DNA of 64,000 nucleotides. It comes from Myxococcales bacterium (GTDB taxonomy: Bacteria > Myxococcota_A > Bradymonadia > REDH01). The stretch is taken from the NCBI GenBank assembly GCA_020633625.1, contig JACKDJ010000015.1, forward strand, positions 1-64,000, read 5' to 3'. This document shows positions 25,107 through 34,600 of this stretch, in pieces; the stretch's first letter is position 1, and the number at the start of each line of letters is the position of its first letter. Both the position numbers and the translations under genes were made by a program. The notes beneath the pieces are model-generated. The model was given only the letters and a program-made list of their open reading frames with translations, was not told the origin of the DNA and ran no database searches.

Positions 25107-27232
25107 CCGAGGATCGACGACGCGCCGATCGCAGCGCGCAGGGCGTCCGTGAGGTCGCGGCGCCGCGGCGCCGCGGCCCGCACCGCCGCGAGCACGCCCG
25201 CCCCGCCGCCCTCGGCGCCCGCGATCTCGAGCGCCTCGGCGGTCGCTGCGACCAGCCGCGCGACTCGGCCCGGCGCCTCCTGGCTTATCGGCGAGCCGAC
25301 CGCCCACAGGACGAGCTCGCGGGCGCCTCGCGCGAGGCGGTCGTCGAGGGTCGGCGGGGGAGGGCGCTCGTCGATCCACCGCTGCGTCCACATCGCGGCA
25401 GTGCCGCAGCCGGGGACCACGACGTCACCCAGCCCGTCTGGGCCGCCGAGCACCTCAGCTGCCACCGACCCGGCGGGGAGGCCGGCCTCTCGGGTGAGCG
25501 CGCCGATGGCGTAGACCAGCGTTACGACCGCGGGGCCATCCGCTCGCCACGCGCGCTTTCCGACCGCGAAGACGTGGTCGATCACCGCCTTCTGGTCGCC
25601 GGCGCAGAGCAGCAGCAGAGCCTGCGCGGCGTTGAGCGAGGCGGCGCGGTCTCTGGCGCGCGCGGCGAGGCGCGCGGCCTCGCTTCGGAGCGTCTCGTCG
25701 ACGCGATCCGCGGCGGCGCTGGCAGCGCTCAGGCGTACGAACCGCTCGAGCGTGGGGTCGTCGGCCCAGAGCTCAACAGCGGCCCGGAGCGCGTTCGCGA
25801 AGTCCCCGGAGCTCATGGCTTGGTCGAAGCGCTCCGCCAGCTCACCGAGCTGGGCGGCGCGGCGCAGCGGGGAGTCGCCGTCGATGGTGATGCCGCCCGC
25901 GCCGCGGCGGCGCACGACGGCGGGGCCGGCTTCGTCGCCGCGGCCCTTGCGGACTGTCAGGGGCCCCGAGCTCTCGGGCGGTGGTACGAAGTCCGGCGGC
26001 GGCGCTCCGACGCTTGCCGCCGGGCGGCCGCGGTCGACGGTCTCGGTCGCGGTCTCTGGAGTGCCTCGTCGGCGTCGACCGACCGTCGCGACGCCCTTGC
26101 GCACGATCACGCTCGAGCGCGCCGGCTCTTCGGGCGGCGGAGCTGGCTTCGCGATCTTCTTCGAGATCGCGAGGGATGTCGGGAGGGCGACGGCCGGGGC
26201 CGACGGCCTGTCGGCCGCCGCGGCAGCCATCATCGGGAGGGCGCGGAACTCGGCGTGCGCGGGCGGCCGCCGAGTCGGTGGCGAGAGCGGAGCGCGGGGC
26301 TCGTCGATTCCGTCCGGGTCGTGCGCGTCGTCGCTGTCGTCTCCAGCGCCGTCGTCCGACCCGCCGTCGTCCGACCCGCCGTCGTCGTCGAAGATCGCGT
26401 CGAACGACCGCGGCTCAGTGTCGTCGAGCTCTTCGATCGCGACCTGCTGCGCGAGCTTGATCGCGTCTTCGTACACGGGCCCCAGCAGGGCCGTGATCGG
26501 CACCGGGAGCGACCAGGACCGCGGCGCGCCGAGGCGCTCGAGGATCAGGAGCGCGGGATCGGACGAGAGCGGGTGGAACGACAGCTCGGGGACCGGCTCG
26601 ATCGCGCGGTTGAACTGGTCGGCGTCGAGAGGCATCACGTGCACGCCGGCGTCGGCGCGCTCGAGCGCCGCGAACCCCGCGGCGCGGTCGAACTCGTCGC
26701 CGAACCAGGCGCGGCTAAAGCCGCCGAGGAGCCGGTCTCGGTCGGCGCCGCGCACCGCGAACAAGAGGAACGGGTCGCGGTCGAGCGCCTGCCCGAACGC
26801 GTAGTGAACGGCTGCGATGTGCTTGCACGGCCGCGCCTTGTCCGGGCACGAGCAGCTCCCGAGCAGCTCCGAGTTGCGGACCGGGAACAGGCTCACGTTG
26901 TGCAGCGAGAACGCGTCGTCGATGTCGGCGGGCATCACGCCGACCATGAGCTGCGCCGGGAATCGCGCCTCAGACGCCAGCGTCTTGATCACGCGATCCC
27001 AGTCGCTCGTGCGAAGCGCCGGGACCTCGATCGTCGTGACGTACGGCTTCGAGCGCGAGCCCTGGACGCGGGCCGAGATCTTACCGGGGGTCACCGCGAG
27101 CGAGATGACGTGACCCTTCTTGGCGTAGTCACGGCCGCGCGGCAGGCGGTTCTGCCAGGCGGTGCTGAGTCTCTCGAGGGCCTCGATCCAACGCTGACCC
27201 CACCACGAGCCGCCGAAGTCGCCGTCTGTCAC
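25103..27232 (-). CDS. SWIM zinc-finger protein
   Basis: A 709-residue protein whose N-terminal 200 residues contain the SWIM motif CxCx6CxH (Cys127, Cys129, Cys136, His138), a zinc-binding, DNA/protein-interaction module. The opening GGSWWGQRWIEALE is typical of the bacterial SWIM proteins that pair with SNF2-type ATPases. The middle (about residues 270-440) is low-complexity Asp/Pro/Ala-rich and likely disordered, and the C-terminal 250 residues are helical. It overlaps the SNF2 gene and the methyltransferase gene by four bases each. SWIM/SNF2 pairing is known; the exact role is not. Confidence 0.9.
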   Translation of the reverse strand: MTDGDFGGSWWGQRWIEALERLSTAWQNRLPRGRDYAKKGHVISLAVTPGKISARVQGSRSKPYVTTIEVPALRTSDWDRVIKTLASEARFPAQLMVGVMPADIDDAFSLHNVSLFPVRNSELLGSCSCPDKARPCKHIAAVHYAFGQALDRDPFLLFAVRGADRDRLLGGFSRAWFGDEFDRAAGFAALERADAGVHVMPLDADQFNRAIEPVPELSFHPLSSDPALLILERLGAPRSWSLPVPITALLGPVYEDAIKLAQQVAIEELDDTEPRSFDAIFDDDGGSDDGGSDDGAGDDSDDAHDPDGIDEPRAPLSPPTRRPPAHAEFRALPMMAAAAADRPSAPAVALPTSLAISKKIAKPAPPPEEPARSSVIVRKGVATVGRRRRGTPETATETVDRGRPAASVGAPPPDFVPPPESSGPLTVRKGRGDEAGPAVVRRRGAGGITIDGDSPLRRAAQLGELAERFDQAMSSGDFANALRAAVELWADDPTLERFVRLSAASAAADRVDETLRSEAARLAARARDRAASLNAAQALLLLCAGDQKAVIDHVFAVGKRAWRADGPAVVTLVYAIGALTREAGLPAGSVAAEVLGGPDGLGDVVVPGCGTAAMWTQRWIDERPPPPTLDDRLARGARELVLWAVGSPISQEAPGRVARLVAATAEALEIAGAEGGGAGVLAAVRAAAPRRRDLTDALRAAIGASSILG

Positions 27233-30200
27233 GAGGCCTCCGCGTCGTCGTAGATTGCGGCTGCGCGGCCGAGCGAGAAGAGCTCACGCAGCGAGTCGTC
27301 GTCGAGCTCGGTGATCCACGCCTCGCCCTCGCCGACGATCGAGTCGGCGAGCCCGCGCTTGGACTCGAGGATCTCGTCGATCTTGTCCTCGATCGTGCCC
27401 GACACCACGAGCTTGTGGACCTGCACGTTTCGCGTCTGACCGACGCGGTATGCGCGGTCGGTGGCCTGGTCCTCGACGGCGGGATTCCACCAGCGATCGA
27501 AGTGGAAGACGTGCGTCGCGCGCGTCAGGTTCAGGCCGGTGCCGCCTGCCTTGATCGACAGGATGAGCGCCGGCGGCGCGTGCGGATCTGTCTGGAACGA
27601 CTCGACGATCTGCTCGCGCTGCTTCGCGGAGAGTCCGCCGTGGACGAACGGTGAGACGATGCGGAGGCGATCCTCGAAGTGTCGCACCAACAGGTCGCCC
27701 ATCTCCTTGTACTGCGTGAAGATCAGGGCGTGGTCCCCTTCGGCGATCACCTCCTCCATCATCTCCGACAGGCGCGAGAGCTTGCCGGAGCGGCCGCGGA
27801 GCGCGGTGTCGTCCTTCAGGAAGTGAACCGGGTGGTTGCAGATCTGCTTGAGCCGCGTGAGCAGCGCCAGGATGTTTCCGCGCCGCTCGACGCCGGTGCT
27901 CGCCTCGATCTTCCGCATCACGTCGTCGACCGCCGCCTGGTACAGCGACGCCTGCTCTCGCGTGAGCGTGCAGTAGACCTTGTACTCCTGCTTCTCGGGC
28001 AGGTCCTGGATGACGTTCGGATCCGTCTTGACGCGCCGCAGAATGAACGGGCTGACGAGCTTCCGAAGCGTCTCGCGCGCGCCCGCGTCGGCGAAGCGCT
28101 CGATCGGAAGCGCGAAGCGACGCTGGAAGTCGCCAAGCGTGCCGAGGAGCCCGGGGTTCGCGAACTGGAGGATCGACCAGAGCTCGGTGAGCCGGTTCTC
28201 GACGGGTGTACCGGTGAGCGCCATCCGCCGCGCCGCGGGGATCCGGAAGATCGCCTGCGCCTGCTGCGCCCGCGGGTTCTTGATGTTCTGCGCTTCGTCG
28301 ATGATCAGGTGCGACCACGTCGCGTTCGCGAGGAGCTCCTGGTCCATTCGCGCGATGACGTAGGTCGTCAGCACGACCGTTCCCGGCACGCACAGCTCGG
28401 CGAGCCGCTCTGCGGAGTCGGAGCGTCCGCGCCCGTGATGCCGGACGACGCGCAAGCTCGGCCCGAACTTCGTGAGCTCGCGCTCCCAGTTGCCGAGCAC
28501 CGACGTGGGGCAGACGAGCAGCGCGCCGCCAGAGGTCCACCGCTCTGCCTCCAGCTCGCCGAGCAGGGCTGCGATCACCTGAATCGTCTTGCCGAGCCCC
28601 ATGTCGTCGGCGAGGCATGCGCCAAAGCCGAGCTCGCCCATCTGAGCGAGCCAGCTCATGCCGCGCTCCTGGTACGGGCGCAGCGTGCCGACGAACGAGG
28701 AGGGCGGATGGTACTCCGCCGCCGCGCCGTCGCGGTCCAGAAGCCGCCGGACGAGCTCTCGGATCTCGCCCTCGGCGACCACCTCGATCTCGCCTCCTTC
28801 GGACGCCATCGTGCCGACGAGCGCGGCCGACAGCGCCGAGGGACGGTCCATCGAGCCAAACGCCTCCGCCCCCTCGAAGAGCCGCTCCATGTCGGCCATC
28901 GCCGTCGGGTCGACGGCGAGCCACTCGCCGCGCCACTGCACCAGCGGCTGTTTCATCGCCGCGATCTCGCGGAACTCCTCGGGCGTCAGGTCGTGCTCGC
29001 CGAGCGCGACCTGCCAGCGGAACTGCGTCAGCGCGTCGAGGCCCACCTTGGACGGCGCGCCGCCGAACATATCCTCACCGACGTGCAGCTTGAGGCGCAG
29101 CCGTTGACGTCCGTCGGCGCGGAGCTCCGACGGGACGCGCACGCCGAGCCCGAACTGGAACAGCACCGGGCCGACGCGGCTGATGAAGTCCCAGGCCTCC
29201 TCTGTGGTGAGGATCGTCCCGTACGGCTTCGGCAGGTACAGCGAGCGCGCGCAGCCGCCGAAGATCCCGGCGACCTCGGCGAGCGACTCCAGCAGCGCCT
29301 CGTGGCCGCGGATGAACGTCGCGCCCTCGACGACCACCGGCGCCCCGCCGCTGTCCCACACCTGTTGCGCGCTCACGAGGACGCGGGGGTCGTCGTTCGA
29401 CTGCAGCATGTAGCGCAGGAACCAGGCGTCCTTGAATCCTGAAGTCTCCGGCGCGGTCCCGGGGCGCTCGAGCTGGTAGCACACGGTGAACGCCGCGCCG
29501 GGCATCGGCCGCGGAGCCACCGGCGCGGCCCACCTGAAGACCTCTTCGCTCAGTGGCTGCTCCACGAGCCCGGCCGACTCGAACGTCGGGTCCGCGGCCG
29601 TGAGGGCGTACCGCCAGCGGAGCTCCCACGGCGCCAGCTCCCGGTTGTCCTTGCGCGGGCGGTCACGCGAGGTCGACGGGAGCGCCTCGCGGCACATCGC
29701 ATCGGCGACCGCGTCGAGGAACGCGCGCAGCAGGGCGGGTCTCGACCAGACGCGGGTGTCATCTCCGACGGGCTTGCGCTTGCGGCGCCGCTGGCGCTTG
29801 TCGCGCGGCTCGTCGCTGTCCTCGCCCTCGTCGAGGAGCAGCGTGTGCCCTGCGAGCGGGAGCGCGCGCTCGAGCGCCGAGATCCGGTCGCGGGTCTCGG
29901 CGGTCATCGCCGCCACGGCCCAGCGCGCGTAAGTACGCCCGTTGGGGGCGTGGTCGATCACCGGGACGAAGTGCCCACGCGCGACGAGCTCGACCGCGAG
30001 CTTCGCGGCGAGCGTCCAGACGCGCATGGAGTCGCTGACCCGGCGCTTTTCGGTCTCCTCGATGTCGAGCCGCACGAGACCGCGGACCGTCTCGACGAGC
30101 GGCAGGCGGATGCCGACCAGCTCTGCGATCTCCCAATCCTCCTCGGTGTTCCGTGTCGGGGTTGGGATCACGAGATCCAGCTTTCCCGTCGGCGGCGACT

Positions 30201-30354
30201 TTCCGCGCCGGAGCACGTTGAGCGCTCCAAGGGCCTTGCGCGTGTAGTCCACGCGCCGCGGCGGCATGCACCAGAAGAACAGGCGTCCCTGCCCCGGAAA
30301 CTCCGCGCGGGGGACGAACGTGGCTTGCAGCGACCGGAAGTCGGCGACCGTCAT
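27229..30354 (-). CDS. SNF2-family DNA-dependent ATPase (HelZ-like)
   Basis: A 1041-residue SWI2/SNF2 ATPase. The first 500 residues are the SNF2-associated N-terminal region seen in bacterial HelZ-type proteins. Walker A DDMGLGKT has Lys589, the DEAQ box is near 686-689, then SLTGTPVEN-like and LILSIKAGGTGLNL motifs and the RVGQTRNVQVHKL motif VI near the C-terminus. A basic, Arg/Lys stretch follows GEDSDEPRD near residue 185. It would translocate on duplex DNA and remodel protein-DNA complexes. It is the first gene of the three-gene unit with the SWIM protein and methyltransferase. Confidence 0.95.
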   Translation of the reverse strand: MTVADFRSLQATFVPRAEFPGQGRLFFWCMPPRRVDYTRKALGALNVLRRGKSPPTGKLDLVIPTPTRNTEEDWEIAELVGIRLPLVETVRGLVRLDIEETEKRRVSDSMRVWTLAAKLAVELVARGHFVPVIDHAPNGRTYARWAVAAMTAETRDRISALERALPLAGHTLLLDEGEDSDEPRDKRQRRRKRKPVGDDTRVWSRPALLRAFLDAVADAMCREALPSTSRDRPRKDNRELAPWELRWRYALTAADPTFESAGLVEQPLSEEVFRWAAPVAPRPMPGAAFTVCYQLERPGTAPETSGFKDAWFLRYMLQSNDDPRVLVSAQQVWDSGGAPVVVEGATFIRGHEALLESLAEVAGIFGGCARSLYLPKPYGTILTTEEAWDFISRVGPVLFQFGLGVRVPSELRADGRQRLRLKLHVGEDMFGGAPSKVGLDALTQFRWQVALGEHDLTPEEFREIAAMKQPLVQWRGEWLAVDPTAMADMERLFEGAEAFGSMDRPSALSAALVGTMASEGGEIEVVAEGEIRELVRRLLDRDGAAAEYHPPSSFVGTLRPYQERGMSWLAQMGELGFGACLADDMGLGKTIQVIAALLGELEAERWTSGGALLVCPTSVLGNWERELTKFGPSLRVVRHHGRGRSDSAERLAELCVPGTVVLTTYVIARMDQELLANATWSHLIIDEAQNIKNPRAQQAQAIFRIPAARRMALTGTPVENRLTELWSILQFANPGLLGTLGDFQRRFALPIERFADAGARETLRKLVSPFILRRVKTDPNVIQDLPEKQEYKVYCTLTREQASLYQAAVDDVMRKIEASTGVERRGNILALLTRLKQICNHPVHFLKDDTALRGRSGKLSRLSEMMEEVIAEGDHALIFTQYKEMGDLLVRHFEDRLRIVSPFVHGGLSAKQREQIVESFQTDPHAPPALILSIKAGGTGLNLTRATHVFHFDRWWNPAVEDQATDRAYRVGQTRNVQVHKLVVSGTIEDKIDEILESKRGLADSIVGEGEAWITELDDDSLRELFSLGRAAAIYDDAEAS

Positions 30355-30806
30355 CCGCGCCGACGGCTCGCGTGGGGGACCGCGCGCTCGAGGGAGCGGC
30401 GGTGAAGCTCAGGTTGCGTCATGCTCTATGCTGCGGTTCGACCAGCGTGGCGCTGCTGGTGCGTTCGGGACGCCAGCCGCGCCCGCGCTGCGGGCCGATA
30501 GGTGGACCCCACTTCCCGTGGGGGGTCTGCGCTCTCCTCGTCCAGGGCGCCGGTCCGCGCGCATGGCCGTATGCCGTTGCACACGCCGGACATTGCTCAG
30601 CAGCACCAACATCGGCTGCCGACCGCACCGTACGACAACACCGGTTCTGACGAACGCCCGTGCGCCTGTCAAGCGAAAGCTCGCTCTTCGCGCCGCCCGC
30701 GGCTCGATCCGAGGGGCACCCGGCCGCTCCGACAGCGGCCTACAGCGACAGGCGCAGCGCCGCCCGCGGCTCGATCCGAGGGGCACCCGGCCGCTCCGGC
30801 AGCGGC
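30355..30806. other. Gene-free gap with duplicated hairpin element
   Basis: A 452-base stretch between two minus-strand units. Its left 330 bases carry no supported gene: frames on either strand are short, lack ribosome-binding sites and are Arg/Pro/Ala-rich. The right 117 bases are the tandem repeat entered separately. A promoter for the SNF2 gene must lie in the left part, but I see no clear motif. Confidence 0.6.
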
Positions 30807-30834
30807 CTACAGCGACAGGCGCAGCGCCGCCCGC
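30690..30834. repeat. 67-base tandem repeat derived from a gene 3' end, with hairpin
   Basis: Two full copies (30690-30756 and 30757-30823) differ at few positions; a third starts at 30824 and passes into the 459-residue protein gene. Each copy contains the complement of the codons for the gene's last residues and its stop (RAALRLSL-stop), so the gene's 3' end was copied twice downstream. Each copy has a perfect seven-base stem, GGCCGCT/AGCGGCC, with a five-base loop (30722-30740 and 30789-30807), the second just touching the stop codon. It is a likely duplicated terminator-like hairpin without a U-tract. Confidence 0.85.
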
Positions 30835-32186
30835 TCGGCCCAGTCCGCCGCATCGACCTCGGGCCGAAGCACGAGCCACCCCTCCGAAGCGACCTCCAGA
30901 ATTCCGGCGGAGAGCTCTTCGTCCTTGGCGGCGGCGTCTGCGGCGCGCGAGGACCCCATGTCGACGAGCGCCGACGCGGCCCGGATCGAGCTGACGCGGC
31001 CGACCCACGGCGAAGCCATCGCCCCGCCCACCGTGCCCGGCGCAGGCCGCGCTCGCACGCGCTCGCCAGGCTCGACGCCGGCCGCCCCGCTCGCTGCCAG
31101 CGGATCGCCAGAGAACTTTCGCGTCGGCGCGCTCCCCGCCAGCGGGTCGCGAGAGGCGGCCGATGCGCCCGAGCCCGCGAGCGGGTCGCGCAGCGCGCTC
31201 AGAGGACCGCTCCCTCCCGGCGCATCACGAAGTCCGCGCATCGTGCCGCTGCCGCTCGGAGACTCCCGAAGCCCGCGGGTTGGGCCGCTGCCGCTCGGCG
31301 GCTCGCGCTGTGGGCCGGGCGCCGCCGCCGGCAGGCTCTTCGTCTCGCTGGTCGAGTCGCTGTCGCTGAGCAGCTCGACGCGCCGCTTGGGGCGTGCCGC
31401 CGGGGCCGCCGTGCGCCGACGCGGCGCCGGCGCGCTCTTCACCTCCGGCGGCGGCGGGACGCGCTCCAGCACACCAGCGAGACGCTCCAGCAGCTCGAGC
31501 GGCACGACGGGGCGCGCCTCGAGCCCCGACGCCTCATGCTCCACCCAGAACACCAACCCGCGTCGGCCGGCGGCGCCAGGGTCGAGCGTCACCATCGGCG
31601 GCCCCGCATCGAGCGGGAAGGCCGAGATGTCGTCCGGCAGCTCGCCGAGCCCGATCGCTTCGGTTACGATCTCGCGATCCGACACCGTGAGCCTCGCCAC
31701 GGTCCGCATCAGCGCGGACTCGTCGCGCAGCGCGGCCGCCCCGTCGAGCACCGCGTCCACCACCGTCGGGCGTGGCCCGACCTCCAGAGCCCGAAGCAGG
31801 GCGACGCGCTCCTCCGCAGCAAGCCGCGCGATCAACGTGGCCGCGAAGCCGAACTCGATCGGCGCGCTCGGCGCCGCGCTCAGGGCAATGTCGAGGTTCA
31901 CGCGAAAGTCGCCTGCGGCGGACCGCGCGATCACCCCGGCCGCCTCGAACGCCGCCGCGTCGGCCAGCTCCTCGGCCGCGACCGCGTCGAACGGGTTCGC
32001 GCACAGCAGCACGAGGTCCTCGAGCATCAGCGGAGTCGTGCACAGCCGCTCCACGCGGTCGAACGCGTCGGGCGCGCGCATCGCGGCGAGCAGCGAGGCC
32101 GCATCCGCGCCCTCGGAACGAAGCCGCTGCGCCATCGCCCGGAGCTGCTCGGTCGACCGACCCGCGACTACCGCACTACCCCTCAT
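30807..32186 (-). CDS. Hypothetical protein with Ser/Gly/Pro-rich repeat linker
   Basis: A 459-residue protein I do not recognise. The N-terminal 240 residues are Ala/Leu/Glu-rich and helical, suggesting a helical-repeat fold. Residues from about 275 to 410 are low-complexity, with repeated units such as PLAGSGA, PSGSGT and RGLR, likely disordered. The C-terminal 50 residues look folded (GWLVLRPEVDAADWAERAALRLSL-like ending, split here for brevity as GWLVLRPEVD then AERAALRL). A ribosome-binding site (GGAGG) precedes the ATG, which overlaps the stop of the upstream gene. The two genes form their own coupled pair. Confidence 0.6.
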   Translation of the reverse strand: MRGSAVVAGRSTEQLRAMAQRLRSEGADAASLLAAMRAPDAFDRVERLCTTPLMLEDLVLLCANPFDAVAAEELADAAAFEAAGVIARSAAGDFRVNLDIALSAAPSAPIEFGFAATLIARLAAEERVALLRALEVGPRPTVVDAVLDGAAALRDESALMRTVARLTVSDREIVTEAIGLGELPDDISAFPLDAGPPMVTLDPGAAGRRGLVFWVEHEASGLEARPVVPLELLERLAGVLERVPPPPEVKSAPAPRRRTAAPAARPKRRVELLSDSDSTSETKSLPAAAPGPQREPPSGSGPTRGLRESPSGSGTMRGLRDAPGGSGPLSALRDPLAGSGASAASRDPLAGSAPTRKFSGDPLAASGAAGVEPGERVRARPAPGTVGGAMASPWVGRVSSIRAASALVDMGSSRAADAAAKDEELSAGILEVASEGWLVLRPEVDAADWAERAALRLSL

Positions 32187-33097
32187 CCGACCTCCTCGCC
32201 GTCGACGTGGAATCCGAGCTTCACCAACACATCTCTCGCGCGCGTCGCCGAGCACTCCGGCACGACGGCCGCGCGCCTCTCGTCGAGGCGACGCTGGACG
32301 AGCCGCCGGAACTCGAGCTCGCCGAACGCCATGTCGGCTGCACGCGCGCTCGCGAAGGTGACGACCGCGCCGACCGGAACGGTCGGCAGACTGCGCGCCG
32401 GCTTCGTCTCCGGCGCGGCGGCCGTCTGCCAAACGACCGGCGGGGCGAACGTCGCGCCACCGCCCGCCGCGAGCTCTCGCGGCACGAGCTCGAAGCTCCC
32501 GTCTGCCGACTGCAGGCGGTAACGCCGACCTGCCGAGCCCTCGACGTAGCCGACCGTCAGCCCCTCGCGGGCCTTCAAGCTGTCGACCGCCGCGACCGCC
32601 GCCGCCTCGTCGGCCGTTGCCGGGGCACCGCTGGCGATGAGCGCCGCCGCCGCGCAGAGGCGCCCCGTGCGCGTCCCAAGATCAGTGACGCCGAGCTCGG
32701 CGAGGAGCACGTCCGCGTCGGGCCGAGGGAGCCTCGCCAGCAGCGTCGCGACGAACAGCCGCTCGCGCTCGGCCACCCGCAGCGCGGCCATCGCGAAGTC
32801 CATCGGGACGCGATACCCCTCGGCCGACTCCTCGAAGGGGAACCAGCCAGACAGCCGCGTCGCCTCGACCTCGAGCCCCGCGTGCCGTGGCACCCACGCG
32901 CCCCCGTATTCCACCATCAGCCGCGAGAGCTGCCCAGCGCCCACGTCTGCCGCCCGGCGGCACACCCGCTGGGCTGTTCGAGGGTCGCGCAGTGACGCCG
33001 CGATCATCCGCCGCGTCGTCGTCGTCACACCCCAGCGATTCGCGCCAACCCCGAGCAACGCTCGCGGAATGCCGGCGATCAGGTCGTCTGTCTGCAT
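32183..33097 (-). CDS. Hypothetical protein, coupled to the 459-residue protein
   Basis: A 304-residue protein of unknown function. It starts MQTDDLIAGIPRALLG and is mostly helical, with a C-terminal part rich in Arg and Glu (FRRLVQRRLDERR) that might bind nucleic acid or a partner. I saw no catalytic motif. The chosen ATG lacks a strong ribosome-binding site; a start 105 bases upstream is open but the added sequence is Arg/Gly-rich and unlike the rest. Function in common with the downstream gene is likely from the four-base overlap. Confidence 0.55.
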   Translation of the reverse strand: MQTDDLIAGIPRALLGVGANRWGVTTTTRRMIAASLRDPRTAQRVCRRAADVGAGQLSRLMVEYGGAWVPRHAGLEVEATRLSGWFPFEESAEGYRVPMDFAMAALRVAERERLFVATLLARLPRPDADVLLAELGVTDLGTRTGRLCAAAALIASGAPATADEAAAVAAVDSLKAREGLTVGYVEGSAGRRYRLQSADGSFELVPRELAAGGGATFAPPVVWQTAAAPETKPARSLPTVPVGAVVTFASARAADMAFGELEFRRLVQRRLDERRAAVVPECSATRARDVLVKLGFHVDGEEVG

Positions 33098-33307
33098 CGC
33101 GTCTGGCGAAGGGAGCCGCGCCGCGTTGGCACGGCTGCAGCCGAACTCACGACCTCGTGCCGCGCTTCCCAACGGCCCGAGTCGCCAAGCCGCGCTTCCC
33201 ACCTCGCCACGTTTCTGTCAACCACGCCGTGGAATGCGCGATCATGCTCTCCCAGCGAGTCGTAGCCGCTCCGCAGCCACTCGACGGCACTCCCGACGGC
33301 ACTCCCA

Positions 33308-34576
33308 ATGAAGAACAAGGCCCGCGCCTTTCGAGATCCCGTCCACGACCTCATCGACACCCGCCTCGACGCCGTCGCGGGACCCGTCATCAGCGCGCTC
33401 GTCGACGCCCCGCTCGTCCAGCGTCTTAGACGCGTTCGGCAGCTCGGCCTCGCCCACCTCGTCTTCCACGGCGCCGAGCACTCTCGCTTCGCACACTCGC
33501 TCGGCGTCGTCCACGTCGCGACGCGAATGTGCGATCGGCTCGGCGTCGATGACCCTGAGCGACGGCTGCCAGTCCTCTGCGCCGCGCTCCTCCACGACGT
33601 CGGCCATGCGCCATTCAGCCATGTCCTCGAGCGTGTTGCTGGAGTCGATCACGAGCGGGTGTCGTCGGCGCTCATCCGTGACCCGTCGACCGACATCAAC
33701 GCCGTGCTACGAGGCGTCGACACGCGCCTGCCCGACCGGGTTGCGCGGATCGTCGAGGGCGAGGCACCGGACTTCACCGCGCACATCGTCGCGTCGCAGC
33801 TCGACGCCGACCGCGCCGACTACCTGCTGCGCGACGCGCTGATGACCGGCGTCGGCGTCGGCCGCTACGACCTTGAGCGGATCCTGATGTGTCTCGAGCA
33901 CGACGACGAGGGCCTGCTTGTCGGCGCCGGCGCGCTAGAGTCCGTCGAGGGCTACCTGGTGGCGCGCTTTCACATGTACCGCCTGCTCTACTTTCACCGC
34001 GTGGCGCGCGCGGCAGAGGCGATGCTCGAGCTGGTGTTCGCGCGGGCCCGGCAGCTCCTCGAAGCCGGCGCCCTCGAGCCACTCCCGCACCCCGCGGTCG
34101 CCGCAGCCCTCCGACGTCAGGCCCCCGACGCGGTTCTGTGGCTGCGGTTCACCGACGCGACGGTCTGGGCTACGCTCGACCTGTGGCGCGACGCTGCCGA
34201 TCCGGTCCTGGCCGGACTCGCGGCGGGGCTGCTCGATCGCCGCCTGTTTGCGTCCCTTGAGCGCGATGTCGACCTGCGAGGCGGCGGCGCGGCCGAAGAT
34301 GACGAGCTCGTCGAGCGCGTCCGCGATGGCCTCACCGCGAACGAGCGGTGGCTCTTCTTCGTCGACGATGCCAGCGACGTCCCCTACCGGCCCTACACGC
34401 CAGGGAGCACGTCGCGCACCGCTATCCGCGTGCGGGAGCGAGACGGGCGCGTCGGCTACATCGAACAGCGAAGCCACCTGGCGCGTGCCCTCGCTGACGC
34501 CCGCTACCGCCTTCGGCGCTGGTACTTCCACCCGAGCATCGCGGCCAAGGTCCGCCGCCTCGCCGACGTTGGGTAA
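33308..34576 (+). CDS. HD-domain phosphohydrolase (SAMHD1/dGTPase-like)
   Basis: A 422-residue metal-dependent phosphohydrolase. The HD metal site is complete: His63 (SRFAHSLGV), His96-Asp97 in LLHDVGHAPFSH, and the later Asp in DADRADYLLRD. The spacing and DPVHDLI start match the dNTPase-like HD family that hydrolyses deoxynucleoside triphosphates. A 12-base sequence GACGGCACTCCC is duplicated just before the ATG, where the ribosome-binding site should be, so translation initiation may be unusual or the message nearly leaderless. Divergent from the hypothetical pair. Confidence 0.88.
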   Translation: MKNKARAFRDPVHDLIDTRLDAVAGPVISALVDAPLVQRLRRVRQLGLAHLVFHGAEHSRFAHSLGVVHVATRMCDRLGVDDPERRLPVLCAALLHDVGHAPFSHVLERVAGVDHERVSSALIRDPSTDINAVLRGVDTRLPDRVARIVEGEAPDFTAHIVASQLDADRADYLLRDALMTGVGVGRYDLERILMCLEHDDEGLLVGAGALESVEGYLVARFHMYRLLYFHRVARAAEAMLELVFARARQLLEAGALEPLPHPAVAAALRRQAPDAVLWLRFTDATVWATLDLWRDAADPVLAGLAAGLLDRRLFASLERDVDLRGGGAAEDDELVERVRDGLTANERWLFFVDDASDVPYRPYTPGSTSRTAIRVRERDGRVGYIEQRSHLARALADARYRLRRWYFHPSIAAKVRRLADVG

Positions 34577-34600
34577 TCGGCTGAGCGGCGCGCGCAGCCG

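Noticed and set aside
30502..32522. Two long plus-strand frames of about 620 codons opposite the 459-residue protein
   Set aside because: Low complexity Arg/Ser/Pro, no ribosome-binding site, start in repeat DNA. The minus-strand frame is coupled by ATGA to its neighbour with a ribosome-binding site.
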